NCBI RefSeq assembly: GCF_005780165.1
Contig: NZ_VAUV01000010.1
Coordinates: 181,610-245,609 of the forward strand
Direction: 5' to 3'
Source of the DNA: Phragmitibacter flavus
GTDB lineage: Bacteria > Verrucomicrobiota > Verrucomicrobiia > Verrucomicrobiales > Verrucomicrobiaceae
DNA length: 64,000 nucleotides
This document shows, piece after piece, positions 26,496 to 36,177 of this stretch. A program made the position numbers and the translations under genes. Every line of letters starts with the position of its first letter. The stretch's first letter is position 1. A model generated the notes under the pieces. That model did no database searches, was not told the origin of the DNA, and saw only the letters and a list, made by a program, of their open reading frames with translations.

Positions 26496-27608
26496 TCACT
26501 CCATCTCCTTAATCACCGCCTGCCACTTCGCAATGTGCGCCGACCACGTCAACGGCAACACCTTTTCCCGTGCTGCCTTTCCCATCCTCACCCGATCTGC
26601 CTCCCCCAACGACAGCGCACGCCTCACATCCCCCGCCACCGCCGATGCGTCCCTCGGTCTCGTCAACAAAAACCCGGTCACCCCATCATCCACCATGTCA
26701 ATCGCCCCATCATCCACCGAGATCAAACCCGGCAACTCACAAGCCATGCTCTGCAACACCGTGTTCGCACACGCATCATACAAGGTCGGATGCACAAACC
26801 AGTCCGCCGCTTGATACAACATCCCCACATCCGATCTCGCATCCAAGGCAAACACCCGCCCCGTCAGCCCATACGTCGCCACCTGCACCCGATAGCGTGC
26901 ATCCAGCGGTTTTCCTACAATCCACAAATCGGCATCCACCTCCTCCCACGCCTCCAGCAGCGCATCCAGTCCCTTGCGCCGATGATTCAATGACACAAAC
27001 AACACCGCAGGCCGAGCCGCATCCGACTTCATCTGCGCACAAACCCTCGTCCGCAAAGCCGCCCGATCCGCCGCAGGTTTGAATTTGGTCGTATCCACCG
27101 CCGTGTGAATCACCCGAAACTGCTCCATCGGTGTTCCATAAACCGCATGCACCTGCTTTGCCACCTCACCCGAATTCACCACAAACAACCGCGTCTTTCC
27201 CCCCGAATAGAGCTCCTGTTCCAACTGCAACTCCAGCAAATTTTTCATCGACCAGCGCTTCCAAATCGGCAGCAAGCCCGAATAAACCTTATGACATCCC
27301 CCGCCCGCCCGATGCAGATCATGCGATGTCGTCCTACCAAACCCAATCGACACATCCACCCCCAAATCTTCGTTCGAAAGCTGCGAAACCACCCGCTCAA
27401 ACTGCCACAACCTCACCAATCCCGAACCCCTCGCCACCGGCACCAGCCGCAGTTCCAGCTTCAACTCTTCCAGCGCTTTCTCGTCCGCCTCAGCCGTCAC
27501 CACCAAGACCTCATGCCCCTCCGACCTTAGCCGGAACGCAAACTCCATCAAATACCCCTCCAACCCCCCACGAGGAACAAACTGGTGATAAATCAAAGCA
27601 ACACGCAT
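26496..27608 (-). CDS. Glycosyltransferase family 4-like, LPS-core type (WaaG-like)
   Basis: 370 residues from ATG 27608. GT-B fold: N-terminal VALIYHQFVPRGGLEGYLMEFA, acceptor-side DLHRAGGGCHKVY, hinge VIHTAVDTTKF, donor-side FVSLNHRRKGLDALLEAW, and the C-terminal EGL-type region reading HPTLYDACANTVLQSMACELP. The GGCH segment and general layout resemble WaaG, which adds glucose to inner-core heptose of LPS from UDP-glucose. The next gene upstream is a WaaE-like transferase, 10 bp away, so the pair probably completes the lipopolysaccharide core. Confidence 0.82.
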   Translation of the reverse strand: MRVALIYHQFVPRGGLEGYLMEFAFRLRSEGHEVLVVTAEADEKALEELKLELRLVPVARGSGLVRLWQFERVVSQLSNEDLGVDVSIGFGRTTSHDLHRAGGGCHKVYSGLLPIWKRWSMKNLLELQLEQELYSGGKTRLFVVNSGEVAKQVHAVYGTPMEQFRVIHTAVDTTKFKPAADRAALRTRVCAQMKSDAARPAVLFVSLNHRRKGLDALLEAWEEVDADLWIVGKPLDARYRVQVATYGLTGRVFALDARSDVGMLYQAADWFVHPTLYDACANTVLQSMACELPGLISVDDGAIDMVDDGVTGFLLTRPRDASAVAGDVRRALSLGEADRVRMGKAAREKVLPLTWSAHIAKWQAVIKEME

Positions 27609-27618
27609 AATCCCTTTT

Positions 27619-28398
27619 TCACTTTTCACTTTTCACTTCGTTGACTTCATCCTCATACTTCCGGCTGTAGCGCACAAACGCCGAAAACGCCGTCGCCACC
27701 GCGATCCACAACCCTGGAAACCCATCCATAAACCCACGGCGAATGACATAAGCGCGGAAAAAACGCCACCACGGTCGGAACACATTCGTTGCCAGCGACC
27801 ACGATTTCCCGGCATCAACCTGCCTCTGCAAAAACACATCCGCAAACCCGTTGATCTTCTCCACATACCGGTTGATCGACGGAAACGAAAAGTGATGCAA
27901 ATCCCCGCGCAGCCAGGTGCGGTTGTTTCCTTCCAGCTCGATGTAATCATGCTCCGGACTGCCCGCCCACTTCGCCTTCTCCCGACGGAACAACCGCAGC
28001 TTCGTATCCGGATACCAGTCGCCGTGCAAAATCCACCGCCCCATAAACCACACCTTGCGGTTAAACGACGCCCCATCAAACCGCTTGTCCAAGCCCTCCT
28101 CAAAAAACGCCTCCACATTTGCCCGCAACTCCGGCGACAACTCCTCATCACAGTCCAACGCCAGCACCCACTCCTCCTCACAAAGTCCCAGCGCCACATT
28201 CTTCTGGTCCCGATACCCCAACCAGGCCTGATGCGTCACCTTCGCCCCAAACGACTCGGCCACCGCCACCGTTCCATCCTTCGATCCCGAATCCACCACC
28301 ACAATCTCCCGGGCAAGTCCCTCCACACTTCGCAAACAGCGCGCCAGATTGCCTTCCTCATTGCAGGAAACAATCGAAACAGAAATCGGCAGCGGCAT
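27619..28398 (-). CDS. Glycosyltransferase family 2, WaaE/KdtX-like
   Basis: 259 residues from ATG 28398, preceded by a GAAGG Shine-Dalgarno-like site. GT-A features: SVSIVSCNEEGNLARCL, VVDSGSKDGT, and the DxD-like ALDCDEELSP. Next come FNRKVWFMGRWILHGDWYPDTKLRLFRR and HHFSFPSINRYVEKIN, which are typical of the WaaE/KdtX LPS-core group. The C-terminal part has hydrophobic stretches that could touch the membrane. It likely transfers glucose or a similar sugar to inner-core LPS and is coupled to the WaaG-like gene after it. Confidence 0.82.
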   Translation of the reverse strand: MPLPISVSIVSCNEEGNLARCLRSVEGLAREIVVVDSGSKDGTVAVAESFGAKVTHQAWLGYRDQKNVALGLCEEEWVLALDCDEELSPELRANVEAFFEEGLDKRFDGASFNRKVWFMGRWILHGDWYPDTKLRLFRREKAKWAGSPEHDYIELEGNNRTWLRGDLHHFSFPSINRYVEKINGFADVFLQRQVDAGKSWSLATNVFRPWWRFFRAYVIRRGFMDGFPGLWIAVATAFSAFVRYSRKYEDEVNEVKSEK

Positions 28399-28530
28399 CT
28401 TCACGCCTTCACCAACAACCAACCACCCCAAAAATAAACCCCAAACCTCCAAAAACTTTCATCTCGAAGACCGACGATTTTTTTCATTATCCCTTGCCGT
28501 GGCACGCCACCTGCCACACAAATTCATCCT

Positions 28531-29676
28531 ATGCATACACTCCGACGTCATTTTCTGTTGTTCGGCGCCACCGCAGCGCTGCTTGCCGTCCTGACCCAAT
28601 GCAAAGGCGGCAGTTCCGACACCATCCTCGTTGGTGAATTCGCCTCCCTCACCGGAAAAGAAGCCACGTTCGGAGTTTCTTCCCACGAAGGCACCCTCCT
28701 CGCCATCGAGGAAATCAACGCAGCCGGCGGCGTCCTCGGCAAACCGATAAAACTGATCACCGAAGACGACCAGTCGAAAGCCGGTGAACCCGCCAACGTC
28801 GTCAATAAACTCATCTCCAAAGACGGCGTCATCGCCATCCTCGGCGAAGTCGCCTCCAGCCGCTCCCTCGAAGCCGCCCCCATCGCCCAGCAAAGCGGCA
28901 TCCCGATGATCTCCCCCGCCTCCACCAATCCCAAGGTCACCGAAGTCGGCGACTACATCTTCCGCGTTTGTTTCATTGATCCTTTCCAGGGCACCGTGAT
29001 GGCCAACTTCGCCACCAACACCCTCAAGGCCAAAAAAGTCGCCGTGTTCACCGACGTCAAAAGCGACTACTCCAAAGGCCTCGCCCAGTTCTTCAAGGAA
29101 GGCATCAAAAAACTCGGCGGTGAAATCGTGGCCGAACTCGACTTCAACGGCGGCGACAAAGATTTCAAAGGTCAGCTCACCGCCATCAAATCCGCCAATC
29201 CCGACGCCGTCTTCATCCCCGGCTACTACACCGACGTCGCCCTCATCGCCATCCAGGCCAAACAACTCGGCCTCACCATCCCCCTCCTCGGCGGCGACGG
29301 CTGGGAAAGCCAGACCCTCGTCGACATCGGCAAAGACGCCGTTGAAGGCCACTACTTCTCCACCCACTACTCCACCGAAGCCGGATCCCCCAAAGCCCTC
29401 GCCTTCATCGAAGCCTACAAAAAACGCTTCAACAACAAAGTCCCTGACGCCATGGCCGCCCTTGGTTATGACTCCGCCTACTTCCTCGTCGACGGCATCA
29501 CCCGCGCCGGCACCACCGATGGCCCCGCCCTCCGTGACGCCCTCGCCGCCACCAAAGAATTTGAAGCCGTCACCGGCAAAATGGCCATCAACGAAAAACG
29601 CGACGCCGTCAAAGCCGCCGTCATCCTGCAAGTGAAAGACGGCAAATTCAAATTCCTCGAAACCGTCGCTCCCTAA
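28531..29676 (+). CDS. livK: Branched-chain amino-acid type ABC substrate-binding lipoprotein
   Basis: 381 residues. A signal ends in AVLTQC, a lipobox, so it is a lipid-anchored binding protein. The mature part is the Leu/Ile/Val-binding type I fold: VGEFASLTGKEATFGVSSHEGTLLAIEEINAAGGVLGKPI, then DDQSKAGEPANVVNKLI, and KVAVFTDVKSDYSKGL. It delivers amino acids (or urea or amides in related systems) to the LivHM permease encoded next. First gene of a five-gene operon. Confidence 0.9.
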   Translation: MHTLRRHFLLFGATAALLAVLTQCKGGSSDTILVGEFASLTGKEATFGVSSHEGTLLAIEEINAAGGVLGKPIKLITEDDQSKAGEPANVVNKLISKDGVIAILGEVASSRSLEAAPIAQQSGIPMISPASTNPKVTEVGDYIFRVCFIDPFQGTVMANFATNTLKAKKVAVFTDVKSDYSKGLAQFFKEGIKKLGGEIVAELDFNGGDKDFKGQLTAIKSANPDAVFIPGYYTDVALIAIQAKQLGLTIPLLGGDGWESQTLVDIGKDAVEGHYFSTHYSTEAGSPKALAFIEAYKKRFNNKVPDAMAALGYDSAYFLVDGITRAGTTDGPALRDALAATKEFEAVTGKMAINEKRDAVKAAVILQVKDGKFKFLETVAP

Positions 29677-29759
29677 GCCCGAAGAAGATTGATCCCAAGG
29701 GTTGAGCCGTCTCCGATCAGACTCTCAACCCTCAACTTTCAACTCTCAACTTCCCCCCT

Positions 29760-30671
29760 TTGGACTGGTTTCTCCAACAATCCGTTAATGGACTCGCCCT
29801 CGGGTCCATCTACGCCCTCATCGCCTTGGGTTACACCATGGTTTACGGCGTCCTGCGATTCATCAACTTCGCCCACGCGGACATCCTCATGCTCGGTGCC
29901 TACGCCGCGTTCTTCCTCGCCCCCGTCGTCCACCCGATCATTCCCCTTCCCTCCTTCACCGGTGCCATCGTCATCATGGCGCTCTCCGCCGCCATCTGCG
30001 CCATCATCGGCATCGTCATCGAACTGCTCGCCTACCGCCCCCTGCGCAACCGACCGCGTCTCACCGTCCTCATCACCGCCATCGGCGTTTCCCTCTTCAT
30101 CGAGTTCACTTGCCAGCATGAAGCCGTGTTCGGTGCCGCCACCCGCGCCTTCCCGCCATTGATGCCCGCCGCCGACTTCAAACTCGGCAACATCATCATC
30201 AGCAGCAACGACATCGTCGTCGTCGTCACCACCATCCTGCTCCTTTTCGCCCTCTGGTTCATCGTCCAGCGCACCCGCATCGGCACCGCCATGCGCGCCG
30301 TCTCCTTCAACCAGCAGGCCGCCTCACTCATGGGCATCAACATCAGCCGCATCATCTCCTTCACCTTCGCCCTCGGCTCCGCCCTCGCCGCCATCGCCGG
30401 CATCCTCTATGCCATGCGCGCCCCCGGCATCGAACCCCTCATGGGCATGCAACCCGGCATCCGCGCCTTCGTCGCCGCCGTCCTCGGAGGCATCGGCAAC
30501 CTTCCCGGCGCGGCCATCGGCGGACTCATCATCGGCCTCCTCGAAACCTTCGCCGGCGGCACTCCCGGACTTTCCAACTATCGCGACGGCATCGCCTTCG
30601 CCATCTTGATTCTCATCCTCCTCTTCAAACCCGCCGGGATCCTCGGCAAAGCCACCGTCGAGAAAGTATGA
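29760..30671 (+). CDS. livH: Branched-chain amino-acid type ABC permease LivH
   Basis: 303 residues from a TTG start at 29760. This start is supported by the conserved N-terminus WFLQQSVNGLALGSIYALIALGYTM-, which would be lost from any internal ATG. About eight membrane helices; the EAA-like coupling segment includes GIGNLPGAAIGGL and FKPAGILG. It forms the channel with LivM. An ATGA overlap joins it to livM. Confidence 0.9.
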   Translation: MDWFLQQSVNGLALGSIYALIALGYTMVYGVLRFINFAHADILMLGAYAAFFLAPVVHPIIPLPSFTGAIVIMALSAAICAIIGIVIELLAYRPLRNRPRLTVLITAIGVSLFIEFTCQHEAVFGAATRAFPPLMPAADFKLGNIIISSNDIVVVVTTILLLFALWFIVQRTRIGTAMRAVSFNQQAASLMGINISRIISFTFALGSALAAIAGILYAMRAPGIEPLMGMQPGIRAFVAAVLGGIGNLPGAAIGGLIIGLLETFAGGTPGLSNYRDGIAFAILILILLFKPAGILGKATVEKV

Positions 30672-31603
30672 ACCACCAAGGAGCCAAACGCTGGTTGTTC
30701 ATCAGCATCGCCATTGCTGTCGGAATCTCGCTGTTCTCCGACCAGTTCAACCGCTATTACCTTGGCATCGCCATCGACTGCGGCATCGCCATCATCCTCG
30801 CCACCAGCCTCAACCTCGTCAACGGCCACACCGGTCAGTTCAGCCTCGGCCATGCCGGATTCATGGCTGTTGGAGGTTACGCCGCCGCCAAATTCTCCCT
30901 CGTCGTCGTCCCCCTCACCCCTCCCGAACTCCAGCCCCTCATCTTCGTCGCCGCCCTCATTCTTGGCGGACTCCTCGCCGCCCTCGCCGGCCTCATCGTA
31001 GGCGTCCCCTCCCTCCGACTCCGCGGCGACTACCTCGCCATCGTCACCCTCGGCTTCGGCGAAATCATCCGCGTCATCGTCCAAAACATGGAATCCGTCG
31101 GTGCCGCCTCCGGCCTCAAAGGCATCCCCAAATTCACCACCTTCGGCTGGACCTTCGTCCTCGTCGGCATCACCATCTACGTCATCGCCTCCCTCGTCAA
31201 CTCCACCTACGGACGCGGTTTCATCGCCGTCAACGATGACGAGGTCGCCGCCAGTTCCATGGGCATCAATCCCGTCCGCTACAAAGTCACCGCCTTCGTC
31301 GCCGGAGCTTTCTTCGCCGGCATCGCCGGAGGGCTCTACGCCCACCACAAACAATTCCTCGCGCCCACCGGCTTCGACTTCTTCAAGTCGGTCGACATCG
31401 TTGTCATGGTCGTCCTCGGCGGCATGGGACGCACCGCAGGCGTCGTGCTCGCCGCCATCCTGCTCACCCTCCTTCCCGAATTCCTGCGCCAGTTCTCCGA
31501 CTACCGCATGATCATCTACGCCCTGCTCATCATCGGCCTCATGCTCCTCCGTCCACAGGGTCTCTTCACCCTCAGCGGCAAAAAGAAAGGAGCCAAAGCA
31601 TGA
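30668..31603 (+). CDS. livM: Branched-chain amino-acid type ABC permease LivM
   Basis: 311 residues, polytopic. LivM features: LNLVNGHTGQFSLGHAGFMAVGGYAAA, then VPSLRLRGDYLAIVTLGFGEIIRV and GRGFIAVNDDEVAASSMGIN, and the coupling region MVVLGGMGRTAGVVLAAIL. It starts in a 4-bp overlap with livH and ends in a 4-bp overlap with livG, so the four transporter genes are translationally coupled. Confidence 0.92.
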   Translation: MNHQGAKRWLFISIAIAVGISLFSDQFNRYYLGIAIDCGIAIILATSLNLVNGHTGQFSLGHAGFMAVGGYAAAKFSLVVVPLTPPELQPLIFVAALILGGLLAALAGLIVGVPSLRLRGDYLAIVTLGFGEIIRVIVQNMESVGAASGLKGIPKFTTFGWTFVLVGITIYVIASLVNSTYGRGFIAVNDDEVAASSMGINPVRYKVTAFVAGAFFAGIAGGLYAHHKQFLAPTGFDFFKSVDIVVMVVLGGMGRTAGVVLAAILLTLLPEFLRQFSDYRMIIYALLIIGLMLLRPQGLFTLSGKKKGAKA

Positions 31604-32394
31604 GCTCTCCGCTCCTCCAAGTCAAAAACGCCACCATCAAATTCGGCGGCCTCACCGCCGTCTCCGAACTCAACCTCACCCTCGAAGAAAACCAGCTCTA
31701 CGGCCTCATCGGCCCCAACGGTGCCGGCAAAACCACCGCCTTCAACCTCATCACCGGCGTCTACCAACCCACCTCCGGCCACATCGAATTCCAAGGCAAA
31801 TCCATCGCCAGCCTGCGCCCCCATCACCTCACCAAACTCGGCATCGCCCGCACTTTTCAAAACATTCGCCTGTTCGGCTCCATGAGCGTCGCCGACAACG
31901 TCCGCGTCGCCACCCAGGTCCACCGCGACCACGGCATCCGCGACGCCCTCTGGCGCGGCAAAGGTTTCCAACAACGCGAGTCCGACATCCGCTTCCAGGT
32001 CTGCGAACTCCTCGACATCTTCGACCTCGGCCCCCTCAAAGACGAACCCGCCAAATCCCTGCCCTACGGCGACCAACGCCGACTCGAAATCGTCCGCGCC
32101 CTCGCCACCAAACCCAAACTCCTCCTCCTCGACGAACCCGCCGCCGGCATGAACCCCACCGAAAAGGAAGAGCTCATGACCCTCATCCGATTCATCAAAG
32201 ACCGCTTCAAAATTTCCATCATGCTCGTCGAGCACGACATGAAAGTCGTCATGGGTATCTGCCAGCGCATCGCCGTCCTCGAATACGGCATTAAAATCGC
32301 CGAAGGCACCCCCACCGAAGTCCAGCGCGACCCCAAAGTCATCGCAGCGTATCTCGGCACCGAAAACACCAAACAAACTCCCATCGATGCTTGA
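31600..32394 (+). CDS. livG: Branched-chain amino-acid type ABC ATPase LivG
   Basis: 264 residues. Walker A GPNGAGKTTAFN, a signature-like segment SLPYGDQRRLEI, Walker B LLLLDEPAAGMN, and switch His in VEHDM. The LivG marker ARTFQNIRLFGSMSV and a C-terminal IAEGTPTEVQRDP are present. Its stop overlaps livF by 8 bp. Confidence 0.93.
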   Translation: MSSPLLQVKNATIKFGGLTAVSELNLTLEENQLYGLIGPNGAGKTTAFNLITGVYQPTSGHIEFQGKSIASLRPHHLTKLGIARTFQNIRLFGSMSVADNVRVATQVHRDHGIRDALWRGKGFQQRESDIRFQVCELLDIFDLGPLKDEPAKSLPYGDQRRLEIVRALATKPKLLLLDEPAAGMNPTEKEELMTLIRFIKDRFKISIMLVEHDMKVVMGICQRIAVLEYGIKIAEGTPTEVQRDPKVIAAYLGTENTKQTPIDA

Positions 32395-33094
32395 GATCAA
32401 CAATCTCCAAGTCGCCTACGGCTCTATCAAGACCCTCCACGGCATCAGCCTGAAGGTTCCCGCCAAAAGCATCGTCACCCTCATCGGAGCCAATGGAGCC
32501 GGTAAGTCGACCACCCTCCGTGCCATCTCCGGCCTAGCCAAGGTGCGCGGGGGCACCGTCACCTACGACGGCCAAAACATCACCAACGAGCCACCCCACC
32601 AGATCGTCTCCAAAGGCCTGTGCCACGTCCCTGAAGGTCGCATGGTTTTCGCCAACCTCACCGTCAAAGAAAATCTCCAGATGGGCGCTTACTTACGCCG
32701 CGATAAAGACGGAATTGCCGCCGATCTCGACTATTCCTTTCAGGTCTTCCCCCGCCTCAAAGAACGCATCAACCAGGCTGCGGGAACCCTCTCTGGAGGC
32801 GAACAACAGATGCTCGCCATCGCCCGCGCCCTCATGAGTAAGCCCCGCTTCCTCATGCTCGACGAACCCTCCCTTGGCATCGCCCCCATCCTCGTCCGCG
32901 CCATCTTCGACCAGATCGTCGCCATCAACAAAGAGCGCGGCCTCACCATCCTTCTCGTCGAACAAAACGCCAACCTTGCCCTCGCCATCTCCCACTACGG
33001 CTACGTCTTGGAAACCGGCAAAATCCTCTTAGAAAACGAGTCCCAAAAACTCCGCGAAGACCCCCAAGTCAAAGAAGCCTACCTCGGGCACTAA
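32387..33094 (+). CDS. livF: Branched-chain amino-acid type ABC ATPase LivF
   Basis: 235 residues. Walker A GANGAGKSTTLR, LivF marker VPEGRMVFANLTVKENL, signature TLSGGEQQMLAIARAL, Walker B FLMLDEPSLGIAP, and the H-loop region replaced by VEQNA as normal in LivF. Last gene of the operon; a pair of palindromes at 33109-33157 follows instead of a classical terminator. Confidence 0.93.
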   Translation: MLEINNLQVAYGSIKTLHGISLKVPAKSIVTLIGANGAGKSTTLRAISGLAKVRGGTVTYDGQNITNEPPHQIVSKGLCHVPEGRMVFANLTVKENLQMGAYLRRDKDGIAADLDYSFQVFPRLKERINQAAGTLSGGEQQMLAIARALMSKPRFLMLDEPSLGIAPILVRAIFDQIVAINKERGLTILLVEQNANLALAISHYGYVLETGKILLENESQKLREDPQVKEAYLGH

Positions 33095-33108
33095 CCCCCA
33101 CTGGGACC

Positions 33109-33157
33109 ACCGACGTGTCGTCGGTCTTAAACCATGGAGGTCCGACGTGTCGTCGGA
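33109..33157. repeat. Pair of CCGACG-type palindromes, copy A
   Basis: ACCGACG-TGT-CGTCGGT (33109-33125) and TCCGACG-TGT-CGTCGGA (33141-33157) are perfect 7-bp stems with a TGT loop, joined by a linker containing CCATGGAG. A related pair lies at 36175-36225. The outermost base pair differs between the two hairpins but is matched in each. Confidence 0.85.
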
Positions 33158-33189
33158 CATAACTTTAGGATACTTACACAAGCCCCCCA

Positions 33190-34299
33190 TCACAACCACC
33201 TTTTCCACCGAAACATCCACACCATCCCCACCGCCACCCCCGCACAAATCCCCCAAAAACCAAACGGATAGGCCCATCCCGCCTGCAACTCCGGCATCCG
33301 CGCAAAGTTCATCCCAAACACCCCTGCGATAAATGAAAGTGGCATAAAAATCGTCGCGATCACCGTCAGCACCTTCATGATGGAGTTCATCCGCTGACTA
33401 TTCGCGTTCATGTAAGTCTCCGTCAGACTCGACGCAATGTCTCGATAAGTCTCCAGCATCTCGATCACCTGCAAACTGTGGTCATAAAGATCCCGCATGA
33501 ACACCGCCGTATCCGCCGTTAAATTCGCGTGATCCCCATGCTGCAATTGATGAATCACCTCACGCATCGGTCGGAACTCGCGCCTCAACAACATCATTTC
33601 CCGTTTCGCATGATGAATCCGTTTGATCAGCGCCGGCTCATGATGATCCAGCACCTCGATCTCCAAATCCTGAAGCAAGTCACTGTAATGCTCCAAAACC
33701 GGAAAACAGTGATCCACGATCGCATCGAGCAACGCATAAACCAGATACCCCAAATCACGCCCTCTTAAGCGCGATCCCTCCTTGCAAACACGCTCCCTCA
33801 CCGGATCCCAAACCCCCTGGTGACTCTCCTGAAACGTCAGCAAGGTATGCTCCCCAACAAAGAAAAAAATCTGCTCACAATGCAGCGTCCCGTCCGCCAT
33901 GTGAATCTTCCTCGCCACGATGAACGTCCTCGCATGATGCGACTCGTCGCCCGGATAAGTCTCCACCTTTGACCGGCATCCCCCTTGCAGCATGTCTTCA
34001 ATCGCCAGTGGATGAAGCTGATACTTCGCGGCCAGCGCATGAATCACCCCCATGTCCGTCACCCCCGCCACATTGATCCACCGCACCTTCACCCACTCCG
34101 GTCGGTGATGATTCAAAAACTCATCCATCTCCCCCACCACCGTCGTCTGACAATGCAGCGCGTCATAATCCATGCACGTCACCACCACCTTGCCCGGACC
34201 ACTCGGCATCGCCTTCAATTCATCCAAATGAATCCCCGGCGCTGAACCAGGCACCTGTGGTCGAGCACGGCGGAAGATGGGAGACGAATCATCAGACAT
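33190..34299 (-). CDS. corA: CorA-family magnesium/divalent-cation channel
   Basis: 369 residues. The long N-terminal cytosolic part has the CorA funnel features (WINVAGVTDMGVIHALAAKYQLHPLAIEDML, then FFVGEHTLLTFQE), and a long coiled stalk leads to TM1 with the channel motif GVFGMNF. TM2 (FWGICAGVAVGMVWMF) ends in a basic tail RWKRW. It moves Mg2+, Co2+ or Ni2+ passively as a pentamer. It begins 9 bp after the DUF155-like gene and should be in one transcript with it. Confidence 0.9.
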   Translation of the reverse strand: MSDDSSPIFRRARPQVPGSAPGIHLDELKAMPSGPGKVVVTCMDYDALHCQTTVVGEMDEFLNHHRPEWVKVRWINVAGVTDMGVIHALAAKYQLHPLAIEDMLQGGCRSKVETYPGDESHHARTFIVARKIHMADGTLHCEQIFFFVGEHTLLTFQESHQGVWDPVRERVCKEGSRLRGRDLGYLVYALLDAIVDHCFPVLEHYSDLLQDLEIEVLDHHEPALIKRIHHAKREMMLLRREFRPMREVIHQLQHGDHANLTADTAVFMRDLYDHSLQVIEMLETYRDIASSLTETYMNANSQRMNSIMKVLTVIATIFMPLSFIAGVFGMNFARMPELQAGWAYPFGFWGICAGVAVGMVWMFRWKRWL

Positions 34300-34308
34300 A
34301 CGTTTCCA

Positions 34309-35448
34309 TCACTTCGACAAACCCGCGAACAACATCACAATATCGAGCAAGAACATCGCCACAATCGACCCCTCCAAAACCACCATCAGGCGATGGTTCT
34401 GTTCCTGCTTCAACATCTCGTAAAGATCATCAAGCGTCTTCAACTTGTCATCCAATGTCCGGTTCCAGTCCGCCAGGTGAAACCGGCGCGCCACTGTCTC
34501 ATAAATCCTGGCCAGATGCCAGTCGCCAAAAAACTTGGTGATGTTTGACAGCTCGTCACTAAACCTCGCCAGATCAATCCGCACCTCGCGCAAATGTGGC
34601 AGCAACCCTTTCTTCCTGAAAAACTTGGCCGGCTTCAACAGATCCGCATACGATCTTTCCAATGCCCCATCCAGCAACCGGTCATACGCGATCAACTCCT
34701 CAAGCTGAAAGTTCGCCACCTCCAGCACATACAACGTCTCCTCAAAATCCGCCGCCCTGTCCACCACCAGCGCCGCATCCCAGTCCGCTACCAGAAGATC
34801 GCTGTCATAATAGGAAAGATGCTGGCTGGTCGACTCCATCGATTCCTGCTGTGAGAGCCTCGCGCTCTCCGGCTCCAGGGTCACCAATGCGGCAATCGTT
34901 CTCCGATGCTCCTGCAACCACGTCTCCCCCTTAAACGGCGCGTCCCCCTCCCTGACCTTCGGCGTCTCCACACAAAACACCGTGTAATCCTCCCCTTCCT
35001 GCAACTTCGCCACCGGCCGCACGGAAATCGGCGCCAGTTCCACCCTCAGCTTCTCCGCCAGTTCCTTCGCCTGATCATGCAGCACCCCTTTCGCCAGCAT
35101 CGAATGATGCAGCCCCACCAACTCCTCCAGCCCCGCCACCTCAAATGGAAACCGTAGCGTGATGCTCACCGCACCAATCGGCAAAACCTTCACCGTTCGC
35201 TGACACTCCGCCAGCCCTTCCCCCAGCGGGATCATTACTGGATCCAGCCGCGCAATTCTCGGCACATACAAAAGTTGCTGTCTTGGGCTCCGCTTAGAAG
35301 GTCCAATCTGATGGGGCACCAAAGGTTTGCCCAGCAACACATTCAGCTCCGGCCTGCGCAACTCATAAGCCATGTCACAGGCGTAAAAATAGACAATCTC
35401 ACCTTTGAGCGAGGGGACAACGGATTCAGATATGGACACCCTCAGCAT
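34309..35448 (-). CDS. Membrane-anchored protein, possibly DUF155/RMD1-like
   Basis: 379 residues from ATG 35448 (a TTG at 35457 is also in frame). Mostly soluble alpha/beta sequence, then a helical region rich in charged residues (VARRFHLADWNRTLDDKLKTLDDLYEMLKQEQNHR) and one C-terminal membrane helix (GSIVAMFLLDIVMLFAGL). This arrangement recalls the DUF155/RMD1 family, but I cannot confirm it by eye. Being co-transcribed with corA, and like CorA having a coiled stalk leading to the membrane at its C-terminus, it may work with the channel. That is inference. Confidence 0.5.
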   Translation of the reverse strand: MLRVSISESVVPSLKGEIVYFYACDMAYELRRPELNVLLGKPLVPHQIGPSKRSPRQQLLYVPRIARLDPVMIPLGEGLAECQRTVKVLPIGAVSITLRFPFEVAGLEELVGLHHSMLAKGVLHDQAKELAEKLRVELAPISVRPVAKLQEGEDYTVFCVETPKVREGDAPFKGETWLQEHRRTIAALVTLEPESARLSQQESMESTSQHLSYYDSDLLVADWDAALVVDRAADFEETLYVLEVANFQLEELIAYDRLLDGALERSYADLLKPAKFFRKKGLLPHLREVRIDLARFSDELSNITKFFGDWHLARIYETVARRFHLADWNRTLDDKLKTLDDLYEMLKQEQNHRLMVVLEGSIVAMFLLDIVMLFAGLSK

Positions 35449-35601
35449 TGGCCGCAAAACCGCCTCCAGTCAGGTGACAAAAAGTTCACCAGCCCCCGCG
35501 TTAATTTCCATCGCGCCGTTCATGCCCTGCTGTATCTCACCGCTTTGTTCTCTGCCAGGAGGCAGGTATCTGTAAAATCATCACGTCATTTATCATCCAT
35601 C

Positions 35602-36177
35602 ATGTTCTGGCGCATTTCCCGGTCCCTCGAGCGATACATTCGTAACATCCTCCCTCAACAAATCGCCCCAGACCGCATCCTCGAATTTGGCCCCGGCCGC
35701 AGCACCCGCGTGTTTGCCGAAACCTTCCCTCAAGCCCTGATCACCTCTCTTGAGCATCAGGAGCCTTACTACCTCAAGCACAAACTCAAGCTCCAGGATC
35801 TTCCGCAAGTGACCCTCTATCATTGCCCCCTCGATCACAACTCAAACTCATTCTATTCCACTGGTCTTTGGAGCCACTCTTCCTACGACCTCATCCTGGT
35901 CGACGGACCACCCAAAAACACCAAACCCAAAGTGCGCGGTGGTGCCTCCTGCATCTTTAACAATCTCACCCCCGGCGGTCTAATTATCCTCGACGACAGC
36001 AACCGCCCTGATGAAAAATCCATCATCCAGCAATGGATCCCCGACTTTGATCTGACAGAGATTTTCAACGGCTCGAGCTTCACCGTTCTCCAAAAAAGTC
36101 CCTCCGTCTCTACCGCCCGCACCCGGGCTCAAGCCGAAGCCGAAGCCGAACCAGCCTACATGCTCGGTGCCGCCTGA
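35602..36177 (+). CDS. Small SAM-dependent methyltransferase-like protein
   Basis: 191 residues from ATG 35602. Rossmann methyltransferase motifs: motif I RILEFGPGRSTRVFAE, an acidic strand-2 end ITSLEHQ, DLILVDGPP (motif IV region), and GGLIILDDSNR. This resembles O-methyltransferase-like proteins often found near glycan or natural-product genes. The C-terminus is a low-complexity Ala/Glu tail. The reading frame extends upstream to 35275 only by chance, antisense to the neighbouring gene. No substrate can be given. Confidence 0.65.
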   Translation: MFWRISRSLERYIRNILPQQIAPDRILEFGPGRSTRVFAETFPQALITSLEHQEPYYLKHKLKLQDLPQVTLYHCPLDHNSNSFYSTGLWSHSSYDLILVDGPPKNTKPKVRGGASCIFNNLTPGGLIILDDSNRPDEKSIIQQWIPDFDLTEIFNGSSFTVLQKSPSVSTARTRAQAEAEAEPAYMLGAA

